Notes: a model not told the origin generated them from the sequence alone. A DNA stretch of 64,000 nucleotides from an uncultured Spirochaetaceae bacterium (GCA_944389065.1 CALXKZ010000023.1:1-64000); one strand, 5' to 3'. Positions 8,692-18,149 are shown, counted from the stretch's first letter. Numbers and translations are program-made.

Positions 8692-8963
8692 GTCTCAATG
8701 TAATATGGACCACTCAATTCAAGAAGGATTATAAGAAAGCTTCTAAACGCAACCTTCCGATTGGGCTTCTGGATGACATAATCTGGAAACTTGCGGCAGG
8801 AGAGAAACTGCCGGAGAAGAATAGGGATCATGCGCTTTCCGGTAACTGGGCAGAATTCCGGGAGTGTCATATTCTTCCTGACTGGCTTCTGATATATCGG
8901 ATTGAAGCTGATATTCTTGTGCTGACTTTGGCTAGAACAGGGACTCATGGGGATTTATTCTGA
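8688..8963 (+). CDS. Type II toxin, YafQ family mRNA interferase
   Basis: 91 residues. YafQ/RelE features: WTTQFKKDYKKASKR at the N-terminus, a central DHALSGNWAEFRECHILPDW core and the C-terminal TLARTGTHGDLF. The family's usual catalytic His residues have counterparts here in DHALSG, RECH and GTHGDLF. Such toxins cut ribosome-bound mRNA. Start and stop are intact and it follows its antitoxin with a four-base overlap, so the module appears complete. Confidence 0.9.
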   Translation: MSLNVIWTTQFKKDYKKASKRNLPIGLLDDIIWKLAAGEKLPEKNRDHALSGNWAEFRECHILPDWLLIYRIEADILVLTLARTGTHGDLF

Positions 8964-9010
8964 TTTCAGGATTGATCCTCTTAGATAAGGAGAGTTGGTC
9001 ACCGAAATAA

Positions 9011-9625
9011 TCGCTTGGTGGATATCGTCTTCAGCAATCCGCTTTTCAGGAAAGGCGGATCCATAATAGGACAGAACGAGATGAGCTGATCAATATTGCT
9101 GATACAGCTGATATCTCCGTCAGCTTCATTGATTATAATTTCACAGATTGTGTGAAGGATCCTGCTGACAGCTGTTCCGATCTATATGAGCTTTCCGCAT
9201 GGAAATGCAGCTCTCTTGATGATGAGGAGATCAGAAAAGGACTGAAGGCTGCGCTTCTTGCATCCAGTGGCATCCGCAACAGCTGGTTCGTCATTCTATC
9301 CTCAGAGGATCTGGATGATGCAGGAGTCACCATAGATGAATCATCTCCAGGAAAGACTGGCCTTAAGGGTGGAGAATCCCTCCATGTTAATCTTAAGAAT
9401 CTCACATATAAGAAGATCGGGAAGCTTCTTGTCATGTACAGGAAAAGCATCGGAACATCAGCAGGGAAGATCCTATCAGAGATCAGGAAGGAGAAAGTCA
9501 GAGAGATTGTCCTTGAAGCCTGCCGGAATGATGAAATAAATGAAGATGCGATCAATCTTGCTTTGCTTAAGGATATTAAGCGCTATAAGGCAAAGGAAGA
9601 AGCCCAAAAAGCAGAGAATATCTGA
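9011..9625 (+). pseudogene. 5'-truncated gene of unknown function
   Basis: The frame is open and coding-like from just after TAA 9008-9010 (ERDELINIADTADISVSF and onward) but has no credible start upstream; the first start codon is GTG 9152, with no ribosome-binding site. A neighbouring frame at 9018-9089 encodes VDIVFSNPLFRKGGSIIG before a stop, suggesting an additional frameshift. The C-terminal part is helical and charged (YKKIGKLLVMYRKSIG, KILSEIRKEKVREIVLEA). I recognise no family. Most likely the remains of a longer gene; a functional 157-residue product from GTG 9152 cannot be excluded. Confidence 0.5.
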
Positions 9626-9784
9626 CATCAGTGAATATTCTTGATCAAAATACATACAAAGAGCGAATTATTCTATTCACAATGAATTCAGATGCATGTA
9701 TCATCTTCGTAGAATGTCAGCAGCTGCCAGTGAATATCCATTAATTTGCTTTGCTGCCCCCTGTAATATGAAAACCATAGTGGT

Positions 9785-9800
9785 GGGGGGGGGGTAATCT
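9785..9800 (+). promoter_or_regulatory. G10 run abutting a -10 box upstream of the 9891 lipoprotein
   Basis: Ten consecutive G (9785-9794) followed immediately by TAATCT (9795-9800), the same arrangement as in front of genes 1748 and 12024. No convincing -35 hexamer is visible at the present spacing, which may mean the promoter is out of register in this state. The rest of the 9626-9890 gap shows nothing else. Confidence 0.55.
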
Positions 9801-9890
9801 AAGACATTCTTCACTGATCATCGATAATTCCAAGGGCTCGATACCACCAGAAATGGTGGCATTCTGCTATGCCAATATAAGGAAGGAAAT

Positions 9891-11747
9891 ATGAAGAACA
9901 GGTATTTTCGCTTAATTGCTCTTATCTGCATCATCTGCCTTGCAGTCTCATGCACACAGAGGATCATGCATCTGCCAGACAGGAATCCTGGTGGATCTTC
10001 ATCCCCGATAGCCAGTGATATCAGTGCAACCTTCGGTGATATCAGCTGGGATGATCTGGTGGAGAAGGCTGTCAATCAGGCAGGCAAAGGCGAGAAGGAT
10101 GGTATGACATCAACTCTTGGTGCCGCTACTGCAGCAAGCAGCCGCAGCATCAATAGCCTTGTGCTTACAATAGTGTTCAATGGATACAAAGATGCATCGG
10201 GTGCGGTGATTGAATCTGGAACAGCTTCTTTCACCCTTGAATCAGAGAAGATCTCTGCTGGTACAATATATGCAGTCAGTTCCTATAAAGCAGAAACAGC
10301 AGGCTTATTGATTTCTCCTTCTTATTCAGCTTCTCCATCTGTCTCTGTCTCCTTCTCAATATCCGGAAAGGGATCGATGACAGTAAAAGAGACAGCTGGT
10401 GGTGCATTTGCTGCATCCAATGTTTCGCTGAGCATAATGACAGGATCCGGTACAATTTCAGCAAATGGGGAGAGAGATGAGCTTGATGATGTCTTCATCA
10501 ATGCAGATCCAGAGCCGGAGACAGGAAGCAGCGAGAAGCCATATATCATCAATGACTATCTTGATGTTCTTTCTATTTCCTACATGCTGACAGCAGAGCC
10601 GTTCTATGCAGAGCTCGGGGCTGATCTTGTGCTTCCAAATGCATGTCCGGTATATCTTCCTGAGAATACCGATCTTCATATCGATCTCCAGTCTTATGAT
10701 GTCTGGAAGAAGTTCAATGGAACTCCGGCAGGGGAGGGCTCTGATCAGAGAACATATGGCGACAGCAGTATTTTCCCGCTCATCCAGGTCAATGGTGGTA
10801 GCCTGGAAATCAAGGGAAATGGTTCCAATGTGATCGGTGGTTCTCTTTTTGAGAATCCAAATGCCAGGATAATCTATGTCAAGGATGGAGGTCACCTTGA
10901 TCTTGAAGGAGTAATCATACAGGCTTTCTCAAATACGGCAGGATCTGCTGTATATATCGAGAACAGCACTGCTGATATCAGAAACTGCGAGATCTATGGA
11001 ACCTATTTTGCATTAAGATCCTATCACGGATCCGAGGTAACAGTCAGGAATACAATCATAGCAAGCTGTGCAAGCAATCAGCTTGCATCGTATCCGGTAG
11101 ATAGCGAAGGCAATATCATATCAGGAAAATATGATTCTGGTTATGCATATGCTCTTGATTCGATAGGCGACAGCAATGATTTTGATGACATCGAAGTCTA
11201 TGGAATCCAGGGGGCAATCTCCATCTCCGGTGGCCGCTCTGAGCTTGGTCCTGGAATATATTCATATACAGGCCCAAAGGTTTTTGAGCATATGCCTGAG
11301 GAGTATCATGATTACTACATCAACTGGAGAAGTGCGTATGAACCTGATCACCAGGTTGCAGCCAATGAAATATGGAGCGCGCTATATGTTGCCGGAGAGA
11401 ATGCTGCAGTCAAAGCAGAGGTAAATGGTGGCACCTATATTACTGATGGATCCGGAAACCCAACTGTCCGTGTAGGCAATGCTGCTGATGGAGATGGAGG
11501 CCTTGGAAAGGAGGCTGCTACCGTCATAAACGATGGAACGTTCATAAACACATCAAGCGGAGTAGCTGTTGAAGTCTCAGGAGTCACTCCAGGAGAGTAC
11601 GGCTATGGTACGCTTAATATCAATGGTGGACGCTACATGGATAAAACAAGAGATCTTGGTACATTGCTTCCTGGTTTCATCAACAGCGATACACATGAAG
11701 TGATCGGTCCAGATGACGAAGGTTTCTATTCCGTTGTTCTAAAGTAA
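9891..11747 (+). CDS. Lipoprotein with C-terminal parallel beta-helix
   Basis: 618 residues from ATG 9891, after AAGGAAGG. The signal ends LAVSC. Residues ~40-200 form a Ser-rich beta domain with VFNGYKDASG and SGTASFTL, matching the N-terminal domains of the lipoproteins at 4664 and 57361. From ~220 to the end are short repeats such as VNGGSLEIKGNGS, VKDGGHLDLEG, AVYIENSTADIRNCEIYG, VNGGTYI and LNINGGRYMD, which is the pattern of right-handed beta-helix (pectin-lyase-like) surface proteins. It could bind or degrade polysaccharide, but no catalytic residues were identified. A G10 run stands in its promoter region, so expression may switch. Confidence 0.85.
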   Translation: MKNRYFRLIALICIICLAVSCTQRIMHLPDRNPGGSSSPIASDISATFGDISWDDLVEKAVNQAGKGEKDGMTSTLGAATAASSRSINSLVLTIVFNGYKDASGAVIESGTASFTLESEKISAGTIYAVSSYKAETAGLLISPSYSASPSVSVSFSISGKGSMTVKETAGGAFAASNVSLSIMTGSGTISANGERDELDDVFINADPEPETGSSEKPYIINDYLDVLSISYMLTAEPFYAELGADLVLPNACPVYLPENTDLHIDLQSYDVWKKFNGTPAGEGSDQRTYGDSSIFPLIQVNGGSLEIKGNGSNVIGGSLFENPNARIIYVKDGGHLDLEGVIIQAFSNTAGSAVYIENSTADIRNCEIYGTYFALRSYHGSEVTVRNTIIASCASNQLASYPVDSEGNIISGKYDSGYAYALDSIGDSNDFDDIEVYGIQGAISISGGRSELGPGIYSYTGPKVFEHMPEEYHDYYINWRSAYEPDHQVAANEIWSALYVAGENAAVKAEVNGGTYITDGSGNPTVRVGNAADGDGGLGKEAATVINDGTFINTSSGVAVEVSGVTPGEYGYGTLNINGGRYMDKTRDLGTLLPGFINSDTHEVIGPDDEGFYSVVLK

Positions 11748-11770
11748 TTTAACATAGATTCTATATTATA

Positions 11771-11815
11771 AGCCCATCGGAAATGAGTTGAACTCATAAT
11801 CGATGGGCTATTCAG
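11771..11815 (+). terminator. Terminator after the beta-helix lipoprotein
   Basis: AGCCCATCG (11771-11779) pairs with CGATGGGCT (11801-11809), with an inner ATGAG/CTCAT stem. There is no long U tract. Confidence 0.65.
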
Positions 11816-11961
11816 CATCCAAATAAATTTTCTAATTAAACCGATATAAAAATCATTTAAACAAATTCCTTTTAAATTTTTTACCTGAAAAATAAATCAG
11901 AACATTGTTCCATTAAACATTTTCAAGTAGCTATAAACACCCCCTTTTCATTGAAATTCTA

Positions 11962-11991
11962 TTGACAATTCATTCTCTTGGGGGGTACTCT
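11962..11991 (+). promoter_or_regulatory. Promoter of the 12024 lipoprotein with G6 run against the -10 box
   Basis: TTGACA (11962-11967), an 18-base spacer ending in GGGGGG (11980-11985), TACTCT (11986-11991). Loss of one G would give the optimal 17-base spacer. A C5 run lies at 11940-11944. The rest of the 11816-12023 gap is AT-rich with nothing recognised. Confidence 0.7.
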
Positions 11992-12023
11992 TATTGCAGA
12001 TAATTAAGTAAGAGAGGATTGAG

Positions 12024-14501
12024 ATGAAAAGAACAAACATTCTTTTATCTGCAGCTCTTATTGTTGTAGCAATCCTTGCGGGTTGTACAGCAGAGGGCGC
12101 TTATCCAGCATTCCCACAGTCAGTGCTTCTGACACAGAAGGGTGATTTCATTAAGGGACAGGATTTCGATGCATCCAAGTTCGAGGTTCTTGTAACATAT
12201 CTTGATGGATCATCCAGAGTGGTTAAAGATGCTATCCTGACTACAGGTGTGGATACAACAAAGGGCGTACAGGGTGGTGAATCTGTAAGCGTTAATGTCG
12301 GTACAGATTACAATGGTGAAGCTGTAACGTATTCCGGTGAGATTTCAAAGGTATATACCATTGATTACATCACTGCTATAACAAAGGAAACATCTTTTGC
12401 AGTAGAAGATGATGGTTCAGCTACTCCAAATCCGGAGCTTTTCACCGTTACTGCATATTACAATGGAACAAAGTCTGTTGTTCTTGGTGCAAATAATTAT
12501 TATGTTACAGTCACTGCTGATAAGTCCGTCGAGAATTATGGCGAAGCAACTGAAGTTCCTGCAACAGCTACTGTTTGGCTGAAGGGAAATCTTGCAGCAG
12601 CTAATGATTGGAAGTCTTGTACTGTCACAGGTCTGACAGCAACTAAGGATTCTGTTGCTCCTACAACTGTTAAGGAACTTACTGGAATAAGCTCAACTGA
12701 CATGGCAATTCCAAAATTCAATTATGCTTCTGTAGCTGATCTTCCTGCAATTGAGGACTATTATGGAGATATCGTTCTTTCTTATAAGGATTCAAACAAT
12801 ATTTCTCAGACAAAGAAGGCTGATCTGATAGCAAATGATTTCGATATCATCTATACAAATCAGTATGGTGAAGAGCTGACAGATAAGATTGTTTCTCTTG
12901 ATTTCGCAGGAGCAGAAGGTGAAGATCAGACTTCCGTTTATATTCAGCTTGTTGTAGATGGTGAGAATGTAGGCGAGCCTAAGGCTGTTAAGCTTGCAGA
13001 TACATCTATCGTAGTCTACTACGACGGTAATGGTTACCCTGCTAACACTGAGTATGAGGATATCAACCTCAATGTTGATGATTTCCGTGTATATCTTACT
13101 GTTGGAGAGGAAACAACCAATATTAGCGCTGAGATAACTGAAAAGGATCTTTTCTGGGCTGCTTATTCAGAAGGAATTACTGCAGATACAACAAATACTG
13201 CTATGCCTTCGTATGAAGAGGGTCAGAAGAATGGTCGTTATGTAAGTGTAAATTACAATGGTGTTACTGATGTAACTAATGCTGTTGTCCTTTCTCAGAA
13301 AGCTATTGCTTCAATTTCAACTGTTACATTTGATGTTACTGACGTAACAGGACCTGCAAAGCAGTATCTCAATGCTGTTCCTGCTGTTGATGTTTCTCAG
13401 ATTAAGGAGTTCAAGGTCACAATGAGTGATAGTTCTACTTCTACTCTGACAGCAGCTGATTTTGAGTGGGCTTTCTATACGGAAGCTAATGATGCAACAA
13501 GCAAGCTTGCACTTGTAGAGGGTGAAGTTGATCTTTCAAATGTTTCCGAGCTATATGTTGGAGCAACATATAACAAGGTAACATACTACAGCTCAACAAC
13601 TGTAAAAACTGTCACATCTGTTGTTGCCACTGGCCTTGAGCTTAGTGCTTCTTATGGTGATGTTGCTCTTTATGGTGAATCAATCGAATGGACAATCAAT
13701 CTTGTAAATGACAATGGAACAGTACAGAAGAATGTAACTGGCTATACTCCATATGTTGTAGTAGGTTCTGAGTCTACAAAGATTGCAGCTCTTCCTGATG
13801 AACTTGGAACAGCTGGAAGCTATAAGGTAGCATACGTTTACAATGATTCTCTTCTTGAGTCTAACGTTGTAGAGATTCCTGCTGGTACAAGCTATTTCAA
13901 CGAGATAACGGCAACTGATCTCAAAGTTGAATATAAGGGTGAAAAGCTTTATATCAGTGAGCAGCTCAGTTCTGTTTCAGCAAGTGATTTTGAAGTAACA
14001 ACAACTTCTAGTAAGTATGTTGGTGAAGGAGAAGCACCTAAGCTTACTGTTGCTAACATTCAGCTTGTTTCTGGTGAGACAATCGATGCAACTAACAAGA
14101 TTCTTGTGACTGTCAAGTATGTTGGTTCAGATCTTAAAGAGCATTCAGTTGTTAAGGAAGTTTCACTTACAGGAACTTCATGGGTTGAGGGAACTCCAGC
14201 CCTGAAGCTTGGTGATGTGGTTGTTACAGGAAAGACAGCAGAGACAGCTACTGAAGTTATAGCCAATACTTATACTTTTGATGCTAAGAAAGATGGCCTT
14301 GAGGCTCATGGAACTGGTGTTGGTCCTACTTATAGTGTGACAAATGTTAGCGGTACCGCTAGTGGAACTGGTTCAACTCTGACTATTGCTGCTGATGGTG
14401 TTGCAAAAGTTACAATTACTTACACTAATAAGGAAAAAGAGCAGGTTGTAGAGTTCTTTGTAAAGGGTGTAGCTGCTCCTGAAGAAGAGCCAACTACCTA
14501 A
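12024..14501 (+). CDS. Large surface lipoprotein, paralogue of the 1748 product
   Basis: 825 residues from ATG 12024, after AGAGGATTGAG. The signal peptide ends VAILAGC. The first Ig-like repeat (LLTQKGDFIKGQDFDASKF) corresponds to that of the 1748 product, but the calcium-type loop is lost here (TTGVDTTKGVQGGESV). Homology continues along the length (AIPKFNYASV, NVDDFRVYLTV, ending in beta-rich repeats). There is no membrane segment apart from the lipid anchor. Two such paralogues about 10 kb apart, each behind a G-run promoter, suggest alternative surface antigens. The ligand is unknown. Confidence 0.85.
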   Translation: MKRTNILLSAALIVVAILAGCTAEGAYPAFPQSVLLTQKGDFIKGQDFDASKFEVLVTYLDGSSRVVKDAILTTGVDTTKGVQGGESVSVNVGTDYNGEAVTYSGEISKVYTIDYITAITKETSFAVEDDGSATPNPELFTVTAYYNGTKSVVLGANNYYVTVTADKSVENYGEATEVPATATVWLKGNLAAANDWKSCTVTGLTATKDSVAPTTVKELTGISSTDMAIPKFNYASVADLPAIEDYYGDIVLSYKDSNNISQTKKADLIANDFDIIYTNQYGEELTDKIVSLDFAGAEGEDQTSVYIQLVVDGENVGEPKAVKLADTSIVVYYDGNGYPANTEYEDINLNVDDFRVYLTVGEETTNISAEITEKDLFWAAYSEGITADTTNTAMPSYEEGQKNGRYVSVNYNGVTDVTNAVVLSQKAIASISTVTFDVTDVTGPAKQYLNAVPAVDVSQIKEFKVTMSDSSTSTLTAADFEWAFYTEANDATSKLALVEGEVDLSNVSELYVGATYNKVTYYSSTTVKTVTSVVATGLELSASYGDVALYGESIEWTINLVNDNGTVQKNVTGYTPYVVVGSESTKIAALPDELGTAGSYKVAYVYNDSLLESNVVEIPAGTSYFNEITATDLKVEYKGEKLYISEQLSSVSASDFEVTTTSSKYVGEGEAPKLTVANIQLVSGETIDATNKILVTVKYVGSDLKEHSVVKEVSLTGTSWVEGTPALKLGDVVVTGKTAETATEVIANTYTFDAKKDGLEAHGTGVGPTYSVTNVSGTASGTGSTLTIAADGVAKVTITYTNKEKEQVVEFFVKGVAAPEEEPTT

Positions 14502-14532
14502 GTTTTGTAGGAAACATTTCTTTTAGACGATT

Positions 14533-14559
14533 TGGCCGGTCCGTAAACAGGATCGGCCA
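14533..14559 (+). terminator. Hairpin after the 12024 lipoprotein
   Basis: TGGCCGGTCC (14533-14542) and GGATCGGCCA (14550-14559) form a 10-bp stem (one G-U pair) with a 7-base loop. The U tract is weak. Confidence 0.65.
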
Positions 14560-14639
14560 TTTGCATGTGACTGGTATGTTCTATTTCTAGAAGATTAAAG
14601 TCCATTGAGAGAATTACACTACTTACTTCTAGTAGAATA

Positions 14640-15290
14640 GAGGGGTGTACATCGTAAAGTGGAATCTGAAGAAAAACTGAAGGCAAAGCTACGGGGTTAT
14701 TGTAAGAGAGGCATCTATGGATGGATGATTCCTCGAATCCGGACAAAATTTAATAATGCACGGAATCTATGGATACAAATAGCATAGGCTATGTATGGTG
14801 AAAGCAGTAAACCTTACCTTGTAAGGTCTCGCTAGCGCCGAGGCTGCAATATCGCCTATGACAGCGCAGTAACAACGAACTGTGAGAAGTCAGCCGTAGT
14901 CATAGTAGTCATAAGAGAGATGACGAAGGACCGAACATATGAATCCTTTTGGTAAGGATGAAAAGCTACCACATCTGCGATAGATACTGCTCGTCGGTGT
15001 AAGTTGGATACAGGAAGAAGGAAATAGATAAAAGAAGAGAATTTGAGAGAACCCCATACCGGAACTATGCAGGAGGATGCTCTCGCCTTATAATTTTTTA
15101 GTGTCAATCATCAATGAGCAAGTACAATTGGTTCTGGTGGAATAAGCAGCTTAATGATATCAGAAGAGAAGGCCCATATTATTCCTTCATTGTGCTCTCT
15201 TTGGATACAGTGGATACTAATAGCCGCATGATGGGAGAATCACATGTATGGTACATGGGAGAAAAACTTTTCCTTCCACTCGACTGAGAG
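14640..15290 (+). mobile_element. Decayed group II intron
   Basis: No gene is seen between 14502 and 15360. The stretch around 14880-14950 (GTGAGAAGTCAGCCGTAGTC, then GAAGGACCGAACATATGAAT) resembles the leader of group II intron maturase genes. At 15222-15252 AGCCGCATGATGGGAGAAT followed by CACATGTATGGT resembles domain V, including the AGC triad, and CACTCGAC near 15284 resembles an intron 3' end. The reverse transcriptase is almost entirely missing, with stops in all frames. Boundaries are approximate; the 5' end is a guess. It is a different intron type from that at 1-603. Confidence 0.55.
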
Positions 15291-15360
15291 GAAAGTTCTT
15301 AGCGCTGACAAGCTGAGAGTACATATTCGATTCTGTTTATGATTTAAAAGGAGGATTAGC

Positions 15361-16293
15361 ATGAGTAGAGATTTGAATGTATTTTATTCATGGAGCTCAG
15401 ATAATAAAAACATTTACGATATAAAAGAAGCTATCAGAAAAGCGATTGATTCTTTGAATCAAAATAGAGTGGATATACAGTTGAAGTACCAAGAGGCTAC
15501 CAGGGAAGTTCCAGGTAGTCCCAATATTGTTTCTTTAATTAAGAATAAGATTCTCTCATCTTCAATTTTCATTTGTGATTTAACCCCATCATTTGAGAAT
15601 GGTGGTGAGTCTTTTCCAAATTCCAATGTTGTTTTTGAATATGGATTTGCAATGTCTGTTCTTGGGGAGGAAAGATGCATTGCATTTGTTGATAAGTCCT
15701 GTTCTAAGCAAAATGTTCTTTCCTCTCTTCCATTTGATATTGCACAAAATAGAACATCGAAAATTGATGGATCATCTATAACTAACATGACAAAGGATTT
15801 TGAATATTATATTGATGAAATATTAAAGCATGATCCAGTAATGCCTTTTGCTTTGAACCGTGAAAAGTTTAATGATGATATAAATACAGCGAAGAATCTT
15901 ATTGAAGAACTAAAACTTGAGGACTATATTTCAAGTGCTGAGTTTGCTGCTCAAAATCATAGGTTTGATAATGAACATCTGAAGAAAACATGTACTATTG
16001 AGAATCATCTTGCAAAGCCTGAAACTCTATTTCACGATAATGATGTACAGAAGTATTTTGAGAAATTTAAAAATGCATTTTTTGAATTCAGAAGCTCTCA
16101 AGCAATTAACTTTTCCCCATGCACAAGAGATATCAATATTTTTATTATTGAAAAACCAGTAGGGTATGTCAGTTCAGAAGATTATAAAAAAATCTATCTT
16201 GATAAGGTTAACGACTATGCAGAGTGTGTTAACAAATTAGCGGATGCATACAAAGATTTTAGAATTGCTATTAAGAATAATCTTTTGTATTAG
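15361..16293 (+). CDS. TIR-like / nucleotide-hydrolase-fold protein, possible defence effector
   Basis: 310 residues from ATG 15361, after AAAGGAGG. The N-terminal ~160 residues carry VFYSWSSDNK, PGSPNIVSLIKNKI, SIFICDLTPS, SNVVFEYGFAMSVLGEERCI and LPFDIAQNR. This is the arrangement of TIR-like proteins with a flavodoxin/deoxyribosyltransferase fold that I associate with bacterial anti-phage loci; the Glu in VFEYG is the likely catalytic residue. The C-terminal ~150 residues are helical and of unknown function. It is visibly more AT-rich than its neighbours and follows an intron remnant, both suggesting horizontal acquisition. No partner gene is adjacent. NADase activity is inference only. 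Confidence 0.65.
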   Translation: MSRDLNVFYSWSSDNKNIYDIKEAIRKAIDSLNQNRVDIQLKYQEATREVPGSPNIVSLIKNKILSSSIFICDLTPSFENGGESFPNSNVVFEYGFAMSVLGEERCIAFVDKSCSKQNVLSSLPFDIAQNRTSKIDGSSITNMTKDFEYYIDEILKHDPVMPFALNREKFNDDINTAKNLIEELKLEDYISSAEFAAQNHRFDNEHLKKTCTIENHLAKPETLFHDNDVQKYFEKFKNAFFEFRSSQAINFSPCTRDINIFIIEKPVGYVSSEDYKKIYLDKVNDYAECVNKLADAYKDFRIAIKNNLLY

Positions 16294-16333
16294 GTAACCA
16301 ATGTTTAATGAGATAAACGACAGCAGACTATAA

Positions 16334-16378
16334 TTTTGTTCGATAACTCTTGCTTATAAACTCTGATTAGAGTAGTAT
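16334..16378 (+). promoter_or_regulatory. Promoter with upstream TGTTCGATAAC box for the 16413 lipoprotein
   Basis: TTGCTT (16350-16355), 17 bases, TAGTAT (16373-16378). TTTTGTTCGATAACTC (16334-16349) directly abuts the -35 box. A like box stands in the same place before genes 29756 and 35042, suggesting a shared activator or repressor site. Confidence 0.6.
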
Positions 16379-16412
16379 GAATGCATCAGAATATCTGTAA
16401 AAGGATGCTTTT

Positions 16413-18149
16413 ATGCGTATTGCAGGTTTTATAACACTTCTTCTGGCTTCATTGATTACTGCATGTGCACCAGTAGCTTATTCCGATCTCTCTGATCCCG
16501 GAATATCTGTGCCAGAAGCAGGTGCTGAGATCATAAGTGCTTCATATAATGAAAACAATGTGATAGCCGTCTTCCCAGCTATAACAGGAGCAAGGAGCTA
16601 CGGCTATTCCTTTGATAATTCGAATATACTTGCAGGAAATACTGAGTTTTCCGATGGTATTTATACTATGTCTTTCCCGAAGCCTGCTGGCTTTTCTGAG
16701 AGTGATTCATTCTCTCTGTATGCATCACCAAGCCGCAATCCTTCCGATGGAAATCCTGGATGGGTCTGGTTTGCTGATGTCACAGGAGCTGGCTATGAGG
16801 CTGTTGATATCAACAGTGTAGCGCCTGAGGGATATGTCTCGGAAAGGACTGAGAGCAGCGTTACGATCGCATTTGTCAATCAGCCGGGTGAGATGGAGTA
16901 CAAAGCTGTTGTTCCTGGAGTAGGAGAGGTGGAAGGAAGCGGAAGCGAGATTACCATCACAGGGCTTTCTTCTGATGCTTCCTACAGCATTGCAATCTGT
17001 CATAGATACAAAGGGCATGAGGAATATGGGGATAAATCCTCTATCATCACTGTTGGATCCTATGACTCTGATGAGGTTCTGAGGATATCAAGCAGCGGGA
17101 AGGCGATTACTGTTTCTCAGCTTCCTGCTGTAGCTGGTGAGCTTTCGATCGTCAATGATGCAACCGGTGCAGTCCTTGTTTCTGCAACGACTGAGGGAGA
17201 GAACAGCCATACATTCACCGAAGAGGATATAACTCTTTTCGATACAGGTATTTTCCATGCTGTATTCAGAAGCAATGGTTCTGAAGCAGTCAGTGGAAAC
17301 ATTCCGTATACGGCAGAGCTTACTGTTGAATCATATGATGTGATGAGACAGCATTATGTGGCTTATATTCCGGCTCCTGAAGGTATTAATACAAGTGTTT
17401 TCAGCATTGCTCTTGCAGGTGTTCCAACTGCAGAATGCAACGTCGAGTGGATTGATGGGAATGCAGTTGTGACAGTATCAGGGCTATCAAGCCTTACTTC
17501 CTACACTGGTGCTATTACTTCAGGTGGTGAGACATATCCTCTCTCATTCACTACAGAAGGTTTTACCGGAAGATACAGATTCCTTGATGGAACAGCTGAA
17601 GGAAACTATGAAGTCGGCGAGTTCGTCGTTGATGTTGAGAAAGCTGCAGAAGGAAGCTCTACACGCTATTACTTCTATGCATCCTCCGAGGATCCTCATT
17701 CTACCGCGGATCAGGGCAGACTGAGGATATCGCCGCTGATTGACTCCAGCCTCGAGGAAGTACCTGATGGGGATATCGACTACAATGGCAGCGAGTACTA
17801 TCAGAAGGCTTACAGGTGGAACAATACGAAATGGAACGCTGCTGACGGGGCCGAAGTCAAGTCGTGGCTTATAAAGAGCTATTCTCCCTCAGGGGATTCA
17901 TATGTCTCAATCGTATCATCCACAGCTTCTATGTTCGGTCTCACGACAAGTGCAGAGACAACAACGAGGTTCATGCTTGAGGAAGATGAGGATGGAAATG
18001 CCTCTCTGATATTCTTCAACAAGATCACAGGAGGAGCTTTCGCATCTGTCGGAAATAATATGATAAGAAAGAATCCTAATCCAGATACAGCAAGATTCGG
18101 AGAGGATGCTCCATTCACATTCGAGCTTGGACTGGAGGAGACTGTATGA
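16413..18149 (+). CDS. Lipoprotein of a lipoprotein/outer-membrane-barrel pair (copy 1)
   Basis: 578 residues with a signal peptide ending LITAC. The mature protein starts APVAYSDLS and has FN3-like beta domains (GARSYGYSF; TESSVTIAF; ITGLSSDASYSIAI), then a conserved C-terminal domain with KAYRWNNTKWN and FFNKITGG, then RKNPNPDTARF. The product of 29756 has the same order of landmarks. The stop overlaps the start of the beta-barrel gene by four bases (ATGA), so the two are made together. They may form a surface complex in which the lipoprotein caps or uses the barrel. The biochemical role is unknown. Confidence 0.8.
   Translation: MRIAGFITLLLASLITACAPVAYSDLSDPGISVPEAGAEIISASYNENNVIAVFPAITGARSYGYSFDNSNILAGNTEFSDGIYTMSFPKPAGFSESDSFSLYASPSRNPSDGNPGWVWFADVTGAGYEAVDINSVAPEGYVSERTESSVTIAFVNQPGEMEYKAVVPGVGEVEGSGSEITITGLSSDASYSIAICHRYKGHEEYGDKSSIITVGSYDSDEVLRISSSGKAITVSQLPAVAGELSIVNDATGAVLVSATTEGENSHTFTEEDITLFDTGIFHAVFRSNGSEAVSGNIPYTAELTVESYDVMRQHYVAYIPAPEGINTSVFSIALAGVPTAECNVEWIDGNAVVTVSGLSSLTSYTGAITSGGETYPLSFTTEGFTGRYRFLDGTAEGNYEVGEFVVDVEKAAEGSSTRYYFYASSEDPHSTADQGRLRISPLIDSSLEEVPDGDIDYNGSEYYQKAYRWNNTKWNAADGAEVKSWLIKSYSPSGDSYVSIVSSTASMFGLTTSAETTTRFMLEEDEDGNASLIFFNKITGGAFASVGNNMIRKNPNPDTARFGEDAPFTFELGLEETV

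Noticed and set aside
14570-14640. Inverted repeat TTCTAGAAG / CTTCTAG as an IS end
   Set aside because: Arms match imperfectly, no transposase lies between or beside them, and no target duplication was found.
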